In this document: positions 58,135 through 64,000 of the stretch, piece by piece | How positions within the stretch are numbered: the first letter of the stretch is position 1 | Layout: every line of letters begins with the position of its first letter | Assembly (NCBI GenBank): GCA_021777375.1 | Contig: JAJYDV010000004.1 | Coordinates: 1-64,000 of the forward strand | Source: a bacterium | GTDB taxonomy: Bacteria > Patescibacteriota > Saccharimonadia > Saccharimonadales > UBA4665 | Length of the DNA: 64,000 nucleotides | Direction: 5' to 3' | Position numbers and translations under genes: made by a program | Notes under the pieces: model-generated | The model's input: the letters and a program-made list of their open reading frames with translations, nothing else | Told to the model about the DNA's origin: nothing | The model's database searches: none

Positions 58135-58146
58135 ATTCTGTATAAT
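58118..58146 (+). promoter_or_regulatory. Promoter of rnpB
   Basis: TATAAT at 58141-58146 with TAGGCA (58118-58123) 17 nt upstream. Start predicted near 58153-58155, the first base of the P1 stem. Confidence 0.65.
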
Positions 58147-58154
58147 TAGTGATG

Positions 58155-58511
58155 CCAGATTATCGGTTGGTCGCATGTCCGTTAAGGACATGAGGAAAGT
58201 CCGGGCAGCAAAGGGAAGGACAGTCGCTAACGGCGACCGGGCGTAAGCCTAGGGAAAGTGCCACAGAAACAATACCGCCTTTGGAATTTAAGGTAAGGGT
58301 GAAAAGAGCGGGGTAAGAGCCCGCAGCGCCATGTAGTGATACAAGGTGAATGGTAAACCCTGTCTGCTGCAAGGAGATGGATTCTCAAGGCCTAAAGCCT
58401 TAAGTGTCCCGCTCATAGGGATTCATCAATTCAATCCGCTCGATCCTGAAGGCAACTTTAGGACTAGATAGATGACCAACTAAAACAGAACCCGGCTTAC
58501 GGATAATCTGG
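58155..58511 (+). ncRNA. rnpB: RNase P RNA
   Basis: Ends pair as P1: CCAGATTATC (58155-58164) with GATAATCTGG (58502-58511). Universal elements are present: GAGGAAAGTCCGGGC, ACAGAAACAATACCGCC, GTAAGGGTGAAA, GGGGTAAGAGCCCGC, and the 3' block GATAGATGACC then AACAGAACCCGGCTTAC. About 357 nt, type A. The ribozyme matures tRNA 5' ends. A U-rich TCTTTATTGTTATT follows. Confidence 0.95.
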
Positions 58512-58527
58512 TCTTTATTGTTATTAA

Positions 58528-58878
58528 TTATTTTTTCTCGGAAGCTACTTTGACAACTTCGGTAAATGCTTTTGGTTCGTTTACGGCCAGTTCGGCAAGA
58601 ATTTTGCGGTTCAAAGTAATATTCGCGTGCTTTAGCCCAGCAATCAAGCGACTATAAGTTGTGTTGTTGAGCCTAGCCCCAGCATTAATTCGGGCATTCC
58701 AAAGCTGTCTAAATGTACGTTTACGATTCTTGCGGTCAACAGTAGCATGTTGAAGTGAGCGGGTAATAGCTTGCTTGCCACGCTTAACACTTACTCTATT
58801 AGGATGTGAGTAGCCTCTAGTGGCTTTCCTGATCTTGTTGTGTTTATGGTGTGTCGCGACTCCGCGTTTTACTCTCAT
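58528..58878 (-). CDS. rplT: 50S ribosomal protein L20
   Basis: 116 residues. MRVKRGVATHHKHNKIRKAT, YRDRKNRKRTFRQLW-type block (here VDRKNRKRTFRQLWNARINA) and LNRKILAELAVNEPKAF are diagnostic. Assembles 23S rRNA and, in other bacteria, represses its own operon by binding a leader; the infC leader upstream is a candidate. Last gene of infC-rpmI-rplT. Confidence 0.96.
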   Translation of the reverse strand: MRVKRGVATHHKHNKIRKATRGYSHPNRVSVKRGKQAITRSLQHATVDRKNRKRTFRQLWNARINAGARLNNTTYSRLIAGLKHANITLNRKILAELAVNEPKAFTEVVKVASEKK

Positions 58879-58890
58879 ATTATCTCCTTA

Positions 58891-59085
58891 CTATATGCCT
58901 AATGAGCGCTTGACGTCTCTGGCAATTTTTCCGCCATGCGTTTGAAGCCCGCTTAAACGACGCTTACGCGCACCACTCTTTTTTCCCAAAAAGTGATTCA
59001 TGTTAGGGTGTGCAAGGCAGACTTTACCATTCTTGGACACTCGTACGCGGTCTTTGGTACCGCTGTGAGTCTTAATTTTAGGCAT
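58891..59085 (-). CDS. rpmI: 50S ribosomal protein L35
   Basis: 64 residues. MPKIKTHSGTKDRVRVSKNGKV and KKSGARKRRLSGLQ are typical. AAGAGAGG precedes the start. Sits between infC and rplT in the universal order. Confidence 0.96.
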   Translation of the reverse strand: MPKIKTHSGTKDRVRVSKNGKVCLAHPNMNHFLGKKSGARKRRLSGLQTHGGKIARDVKRSLGI

Positions 59086-59130
59086 GTATTCCTCTCTTAA
59101 TTATTCTAATAACTTAGTGATTGTTGTTGG

Positions 59131-59655
59131 CTATGGCTTCTTATTATGTGCAGTGCCCCTTAGAACAAAGCTTAACTGGCGGCCGGCTAACTGTGGCGAT
59201 TGCTCGACAATAGCCCTGTCTGCAAAATCAGTAATAACTTTATCTGCCAGCTTAAAGCCAAGTTCCTTGTGTGCCTGTTCGCGTCCACGGTAAACAATAA
59301 TAAGTTTGACCTTGTGTCCGTCAGCTAAGAATTTATCTACCTTTCCGAGTTTAATTCCCAAATCGTGCTCGCCAATTTTTAGGCCAAAGCGCATTTGTTT
59401 AAGCTCGGTCGATTTGATGGATTTACGGCTCTTCTGCTGTTGCTTGCTACGCTGGTAATTATATTTACCCCAGTTTATGATGCGTGCGACAGGTGGCTTT
59501 GCGTCTGGCGATACTTCAACCAGATCTAGGTCCTTGCTCCTTGCTAGAGCCAGCGCCTCCTGTTTACTTAAGACACCAAGCTGTTTCCCGTTGTCGTCGA
59601 TAACTCTTAGCTCTGATGCCTGAATATGCTCGTTCAGGCGTGTGAACTTAGCTAT
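59131..59655 (-). CDS. infC: Translation initiation factor IF-3, apparent AUA start
   Basis: 174 residues if started at 59655. NEHIQASELRVIDDNGKQLGVLS, KQEALALARSKDLDLVEVSP and ARIINWGKYNYQ are the N-domain; KQMRFGLKIGEHDLGIKLGK the C-domain. AAAGGAGA (59668-59661) lies 6 nt upstream of an ATA codon and no ATG, GTG or TTG is near; the in-frame TTG at 59715 has no ribosome site. Rare start codons are known for infC because IF-3 itself discriminates against them (autoregulation). This gene likely follows the same rule. Confidence 0.9.
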   Translation of the reverse strand: MAKFTRLNEHIQASELRVIDDNGKQLGVLSKQEALALARSKDLDLVEVSPDAKPPVARIINWGKYNYQRSKQQQKSRKSIKSTELKQMRFGLKIGEHDLGIKLGKVDKFLADGHKVKLIIVYRGREQAHKELGFKLADKVITDFADRAIVEQSPQLAGRQLSFVLRGTAHNKKP

Positions 59656-59900
59656 AGCTCTCTCCTTTAGGATGTTAATACTCTGGATTTTAACAGATAA
59701 GGAAAAGGTGGTCAACGAAATCGGTAACTAAATACAAAAACACCCCGCTGACCTTGGAGCGAGGTGTTTCTATCTTTTGTTTTGGTTTAGATAATTTATA
59801 TCGATTTTTTCTATGGAACAACGGCTTGCGAGAAGCCGTTGTTTCATAAGCTTTTTGTTTTTGAGCACTTTTTTTATTCAAGTGCTAGCAATAATATATA
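59656..59900 (-). promoter_or_regulatory. infC operon leader with three hairpins and a terminator
   Basis: On the minus strand, in order: AGCACTT/AAGTGCT (59886-59864); AACAACGGCTT/AAGCCGTTGTT, 11 bp perfect (59843-59817); and AAACACC-CGCT/AGCG-GGTGTTT, one mismatch (59769-59738), followed by TTTTTGTATTT, an intrinsic terminator about 75 nt upstream of the infC start. Such leaders control infC-rpmI-rplT by L20 or attenuation in Firmicutes. The same arrangement is seen, but the L20-binding motif itself was not identified by eye. TATATT near 59900 is a possible -10. Confidence 0.6.
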
Positions 59901-60032
59901 TCCTTAATAGATGGTCGTCAATATCATTTATGCTTAAAAAATTAACAAACCTGTGCATAACTTTTAGCCATAATTTACAGTTGTTCGGGTAATCTAAATT
60001 TGACAGATATCACGCAGCATGTTAATTTGATT

Positions 60033-60094
60033 ATTGTAAGTACAAAAACAAAAATAAACTTACAATAATGAGTTTTCCGAATTCGTTGGAAAAC
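60033..60094. repeat. Two adjacent inverted repeats in an empty intergenic stretch
   Basis: ATTGTAAGT (60033-60041) with ACTTACAAT (60058-60066), 9 bp perfect; then GTTTTCC (60072-60078) with GGAAAAC (60088-60094). They lie in the 350 nt between the infC leader and the gene at 60254, where I find no coding sequence. Confidence 0.55.
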
Positions 60095-60253
60095 CCGAAA
60101 CGCTTAACTTGTAATTTATGCAGGTAGGCAATCAAACCAAAGCCAATAGTGGTAAGCGCTTATTAATCTATTACACATAGCGGATTTATCACGTTGGCTA
60201 TATGGTTTTTGGTATATATCTAAATCTAATGCTCGTAGCTGCCATATAGTTAG

Positions 60254-60631
60254 ATGAAGCGAATTTCTATCTTTTTAACGCATAAAAAAACTTTAATTGT
60301 CACGCTGCTACTGACCGACGTACTGTTTTTTACTTTAAGTGATCCAAGCCATATGGCGGTGACTGTTATGTCGATTGGTTGGCTACTAATTGCAGCAAGT
60401 ACCTATCTATTTTTTAGTTTTGGTTCCAAGCTATTTAAACTGGCCGGACTAGTTAAAGACGAAAGGCGTATCCGCATAATATCCTTGAGCAGCTTCATGT
60501 ATTTGCTACTGATATTACAGGCGGTTGGACAGCTGTCTTTACGAGATATTGCAGCTTTAATACCTCTTTTAATCATTGGCTACTTTTACCTCCGGCGAGT
60601 AAAGGCCCAAAAGTTTCCTTTCGACACTTAA
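60254..60631 (+). CDS. Small four-helix membrane protein
   Basis: 125 residues, four hydrophobic helices (about 13-30, 36-57, 75-92 and 96-115) with basic loops. No family recognised. It lies upstream of the conjugation-type ATPase with 30 nt to the next gene; related operon membership is possible. Confidence 0.6.
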   Translation: MKRISIFLTHKKTLIVTLLLTDVLFFTLSDPSHMAVTVMSIGWLLIAASTYLFFSFGSKLFKLAGLVKDERRIRIISLSSFMYLLLILQAVGQLSLRDIAALIPLLIIGYFYLRRVKAQKFPFDT

Positions 60632-60648
60632 AAGAAGATAAAAAATTG

Positions 60649-60654
60649 TATAAT
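60649..60654 (+). promoter_or_regulatory. -10 element giving a leaderless mRNA for the ATPase operon
   Basis: Perfect TATAAT, then AAAGTGC (7 nt), then the ATG at 60662. No convincing -35 and no Shine-Dalgarno. Confidence 0.55.
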
Positions 60655-60661
60655 AAAGTGC

Positions 60662-61006
60662 ATGGATCCTTATCAGACTATGCCTACTCCCGAATCGAGC
60701 AATAATCCTGTACTTCCGATGACAAAACCGGACTTAGCAGAACAGCCCACTCCCGAAAGCGCTGTTCTATATGATGGCAGCCAATCGCCATCAACGGACT
60801 CTAGTCCGCAGTCTGCAAGCTTGCCTAATGTGTCTGTCCCTAATATGGCGGATGATGTTGATCTGATTGAGAAAGAATGGGTCAATAAAACCAATGAAAT
60901 CATCCAAAAAACCAAAGGAGATCCATACGAACGAGCTCGTCAGCTCAACCTACTGAAAAGCGAATACCTACAGAGGCGTTTTCAAAAAACTATTAAACTA
61001 ACATAA
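60662..61006 (+). CDS. Small acidic protein upstream of a VirD4/TraD-like ATPase
   Basis: 114 residues. Residues 1-65 are Pro/Ser/Asn-rich and disordered; residues 66-114 form a charged helix pair (DVDLIEKEWVNKTNEIIQKT, then YERARQLNLLKSEYLQRRFQ). No known family. The next gene begins 5 nt after its stop, so they are likely one operon and may interact at the membrane. Confidence 0.6.
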   Translation: MDPYQTMPTPESSNNPVLPMTKPDLAEQPTPESAVLYDGSQSPSTDSSPQSASLPNVSVPNMADDVDLIEKEWVNKTNEIIQKTKGDPYERARQLNLLKSEYLQRRFQKTIKLT

Positions 61007-61011
61007 TCATT

Positions 61012-63966
61012 ATGACAACAATAATATGGGTAACGGTCTTAATATGTCTTGTGCTGATAACCGCTACAATCTTTTTTTTGCAGACACGTAAGGTATTTAG
61101 GGAACAAAAAGGTATCGAACGCGGTCTCAAAATGGTCCCTTTGTTTATTCATTTACCGCCACCGAGCGAAGATGTTGAAGGGGGGGGAAGAGATGCGCGA
61201 GATGTTGTTGAAGAGACTATATCTAAAGCCCAGACTATATATAACATCATATCTAGCACTGTTAAGTCAGGACTAAAGTCTAAGCTATATGGACAACGTC
61301 ACTTCGCTTTTGAAGTAATTGGTAGCCAAGGTTTTGTGTATTTTTACGCTGCCGTTCCAGTCGCTATGGTTGAGGTAGTAAAACAGGCTATCGTTAGCGC
61401 ATACCCCTCAACACGCATAGAGGAAACCACTGAGCACAATATATTTAGTCGGGTAGGTAAAACCCCTGGAACCTTAGGTGGAGAAATGCAACTTAAAGAA
61501 CCTTTCGCATACCCTATAGCGAGCTATCAGGATACAAAACGGGACGGGATGCAGGCGCTATTGAATGCTTTGGCTACGCTAAGTAAGGAAGACGGGGCGG
61601 CTATCCAGATTTTAATGCGGCCGGCATATGAACACTGGCGAGACTATTCGCGGGGCATCGCAGACAACAAGCGAAATGGTGGACACCAAAGTAAAGGTGC
61701 ATTACTTGGGTCATGGGTAAAAAGTTTCTTCATGGCCTTTGCTAAGCCTATTGATGAGAAGAAAGATGATAAGAAAAAAGAAATCTCTAACGCCGAACAA
61801 GCTAGCCTAGATGCTATTGATGCTAAAACGCGCGAAACAGGTTATGAAGTACTTATAAGGGTTGTTGTTTCGTCAAATATTTCTCAGCGCTCACAAGCAA
61901 TCCTAAGCAATATAGTGGCAAGTTTTTCTATCTATGACGCGCCAGGTAAGAATGGCTTCAAATATGTTCCAGCAAAAGAAATAGACAAGCTTACATCAGA
62001 CTTTCTATTACGCATATTCCCGCAAGAGAGAAGAAATATGATTCTTAATTCCACGGAACTGGCTAGCATCTTCCATTTTCCAGACCAACGCAATATTCCA
62101 ACATCTCAACTTACTCGTCAAGCATCTAAACAGGTTGATGGCCCGCGTGACGTTCCGGAAGACGGCTTGCTTTTAGGATATAACCTGTTCCGTGGAGCCA
62201 AGAAGCCAATCAGGCTTAGTCTGTCAGATCGACAGCGGCACGTATATGTTGTGGGCCAAACCGGTACCGGTAAATCTACATTTTTGGAAGACCTGGCTTT
62301 CCAGGATATGCGTCGGGGCAACGGCTTTGCTTTTGTTGATCCCCACGGAGATACCGCAGAGAGACTGCTGGCAATGGTGCCTAAAAGTCGAGTTGAAGAC
62401 GTAATTTATTTTTGCCCCGGAGATATGGACTACCCGATGGGATTAAACCTGTTTGAATTTCAATCACCTGACCAAAAAGACTTCTTAATCCAAGAAGCAC
62501 TAAACATGCTCTATAAGCTATACGACCCTAATCACACGGGTATTATTGGACCACGTTATGAAAATCTATTTCGGAACGCGGCTTTAACAATCATGGCTGA
62601 TCCTCAAGGTGGTACCTTTGTTGATATACCGAAATTGTTTCGCGATCCGCAATATGTAAAACAGAAGCTACAGTATGTCACAGATCCGACAGTCATTGAG
62701 TTTTGGGAGAAGGAGATGCCCCAATCTCAACGCTCAAACGATTTTGGTGAAGTGGTCAGTTGGTTTGTTAGTAAGTTTGGTGCTTTCTTGAGTAATGAAA
62801 TGATGCGCAACATTATCGGTCAGACTAAGAGCGCCTTTGATCTACGTAAGATAATGGATGAACGCAAGATTCTCTTGGTCAACTTGAGCAAGGGACGCAC
62901 AGGTGAATTAAACTCTAGCTTGCTAGGAATGATTTTTGTAATGAAGTTTCAAGCCGCAGCCATGAGTCGAGCTAATATACCGGAGAAAGACCGAGTTGAC
63001 TTTGGTCTATATGTCGATGAGTTCCAGAACTTCTCTACAGATAGCTTTGCCACTATCATGAGTGAAGCAAGGAAGTATCGTCTCAACCTTATTGTAGCCA
63101 ATCAGTTTACTACCCAGCTAACTGAGGATGTGCGAGATTCAGTATTTGGGAACATGGGCACTATTATTGCTTTTAGGGTCGGTCAGAATGACGTTGAGAC
63201 TTTAACTCGGTACTTCCAGCCTATTTTTGATGGAGAAGACCTATTGAGGGTACCTAACTTCAACACTATTGTCAGAACGCTCATAAATGGCGTACCGACT
63301 CAGCCTTTTAGTATGGCTACTCTTCCGCCGCTTGGTGAGCCAAAATCCGAATTGGCGGAAACCTTAAAGCAATTGTCGGCTGCTAAGTATGGGCGTCCGA
63401 GAAGTGTGGTTGAACGTGAAATTTTTGCACGTCTGGAGACCAAACCGACAGCTCAGACTACTCCTAATGCGACACTTCCATCATTTACCGCTCCGTCCGC
63501 AACTCGTGTATCGAATGTCCAACAGCCTTCGATGGCCTCGAGAATAGCCCCTCCAGGCACTAACTCTTTCCTAGATGAATGGATTGCAAAGAGGCAGAAG
63601 GTAGCTAATAATCCCTTACCAAATCCCACATCTCTATCTCCTCAGCGTCTAATGGCTTCCCCGGACGTTGTAGTGAATCCTATTACAGCGTCGTCCGCTA
63701 CGTCTAAACAATCTTTTAGCACTGCTCAAGCATATTCGAGTGCCAGCGAGAATATATCAAGCGAACTATTGGATAATCAGGAAGCTGTTAGTATTGCGCA
63801 CGAACTTGAAGGTAATATGCAGCAGGGCAAACTCACGGATACAAAGTCTGCTATCTCTACAAATTTGCCAGCAACAAACCTCCCAGATGTAAAAGAGTTT
63901 CCCCAAGAAGACACAATCCATATTGACAGAGACGGTAATTTAAAAACGGTTAACTTAAATGACTAA
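61012..63966 (+). CDS. Type IV secretion/conjugation coupling ATPase (VirD4/TraD-HerA type)
   Basis: 984 residues. One N-terminal membrane helix (about 3-25), then a large mixed domain. The FtsK/HerA motor has Walker A VVGQTGTGKSTFLEDL (about 413-428), FAFVDPHGDTAERLL, Walker B LYVDEFQNFSTDSF and the sensor VANQFTTQL. The N-terminal region and a Ser/Thr/Pro-rich tail (from about 800) are typical of the CPR TraD-like proteins annotated as conjugative DNA transfer. It may pump DNA or proteins across the envelope; no VirB4 or relaxase is within the window. Stops 34 nt before the window end. Confidence 0.85.
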   Translation: MTTIIWVTVLICLVLITATIFFLQTRKVFREQKGIERGLKMVPLFIHLPPPSEDVEGGGRDARDVVEETISKAQTIYNIISSTVKSGLKSKLYGQRHFAFEVIGSQGFVYFYAAVPVAMVEVVKQAIVSAYPSTRIEETTEHNIFSRVGKTPGTLGGEMQLKEPFAYPIASYQDTKRDGMQALLNALATLSKEDGAAIQILMRPAYEHWRDYSRGIADNKRNGGHQSKGALLGSWVKSFFMAFAKPIDEKKDDKKKEISNAEQASLDAIDAKTRETGYEVLIRVVVSSNISQRSQAILSNIVASFSIYDAPGKNGFKYVPAKEIDKLTSDFLLRIFPQERRNMILNSTELASIFHFPDQRNIPTSQLTRQASKQVDGPRDVPEDGLLLGYNLFRGAKKPIRLSLSDRQRHVYVVGQTGTGKSTFLEDLAFQDMRRGNGFAFVDPHGDTAERLLAMVPKSRVEDVIYFCPGDMDYPMGLNLFEFQSPDQKDFLIQEALNMLYKLYDPNHTGIIGPRYENLFRNAALTIMADPQGGTFVDIPKLFRDPQYVKQKLQYVTDPTVIEFWEKEMPQSQRSNDFGEVVSWFVSKFGAFLSNEMMRNIIGQTKSAFDLRKIMDERKILLVNLSKGRTGELNSSLLGMIFVMKFQAAAMSRANIPEKDRVDFGLYVDEFQNFSTDSFATIMSEARKYRLNLIVANQFTTQLTEDVRDSVFGNMGTIIAFRVGQNDVETLTRYFQPIFDGEDLLRVPNFNTIVRTLINGVPTQPFSMATLPPLGEPKSELAETLKQLSAAKYGRPRSVVEREIFARLETKPTAQTTPNATLPSFTAPSATRVSNVQQPSMASRIAPPGTNSFLDEWIAKRQKVANNPLPNPTSLSPQRLMASPDVVVNPITASSATSKQSFSTAQAYSSASENISSELLDNQEAVSIAHELEGNMQQGKLTDTKSAISTNLPATNLPDVKEFPQEDTIHIDRDGNLKTVNLND

Positions 63967-64000
63967 CGGCCCTTGGTTGTTCGGGATGCTTTAAGTACAA

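Noticed and set aside
59690-59881. 63-residue minus-strand ORF upstream of infC
   Set aside because: It runs through two strong hairpins of the infC leader; composition is Lys-rich by chance and it has no ribosome site.
1-64000. CRISPR arrays, complete insertion sequences, rRNA genes, replication origin
   Set aside because: No regularly spaced direct repeats, no intact transposase, no 16S/23S/5S motifs and no DnaA-box cluster were found by eye.

Overview
The window looks like a chromosomal segment of a Patescibacteria/CPR bacterium, most plausibly a Candidatus Saccharibacteria (TM7) relative. This rests on a small compact genome with many 2-10 nt gaps and ATGA overlaps, stripped-down versions of core proteins (TlyA without S4, ThrRS without TGS, a short MetK), a complete type IV pilus locus, LCP and PH-domain envelope proteins, and large low-complexity surface proteins. 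UGA is used as a stop (e.g. mutM, pilO), so the genetic code is standard. Taxonomy is inferred from gene content only.

Layout. 1-2.4 kb: the 3' end of a large repetitive surface protein, a dead transposase fragment and small genes. 2.4-17.4 kb: housekeeping (mutM-holA, rpsT, DHH-like/truB/rpsO/pnp, a uracil-DNA glycosylase, RNase J, ftsK, then rpsF-ssb-rpsR-efp behind an apparent S6:S18-binding leader, and tlyA). 17.4-23.7 kb: a phosphoribosyltransferase-like protein, a Crp/Fnr regulator, ychF, a Phd/PIN toxin-antitoxin pair and an LCP protein. 24-39.4 kb: the type IV pilus locus (TPR protein, 1059-residue exported protein, pilM-N-O, an 85-residue membrane protein, pilB-T-C, pilin, prepilin peptidase, minor pilins, PilX-like protein), then a Xer recombinase. 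40.3-43.8 kb: ndk, tRNA-Arg, two envelope proteins, and metK under a SAM riboswitch with an intrinsic terminator abutting the start codon. 43.8-48.2 kb: an accessory island beside a tRNA-Asp/Gly/Thr cluster, with three PIN toxin-antitoxin modules (one toxin dead), boundary repeats ending like the tRNA-Asp 3' end, a serine-recombinase C-terminal remnant, a long hairpin and orphan genes. 48.3-64 kb: a glycosyltransferase, nrdR, thrS with a leader attenuator, miaA, rpmB, an M50 protease, two stand-alone structured RNA candidates, tRNA-Val and tRNA-Pro, a pterin-dehydratase/RNase H fusion, rnpB, the infC-rpmI-rplT operon (apparent AUA start on infC), and a VirD4/TraD-like ATPase.

Most notable: (i) two independent small-RNA transcription units with no family I can assign (50783-50952 minus; 56634-56788 plus); (ii) RNA-level control on metK, rpsF, thrS and infC; (iii) many genes whose -10 hexamer lies 6-9 nt upstream of the start codon, implying widespread leaderless mRNAs; (iv) the carbinolamine-dehydratase/RNase HI fusion; (v) a family-4-type uracil glycosylase that has lost three of the four Fe-S cysteines; and (vi) toxin-antitoxin modules separated by tRNA-end-like repeats.

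Everything here was read by eye. Family names rest on recognisable motifs, and RNA folds on manual base pairing.
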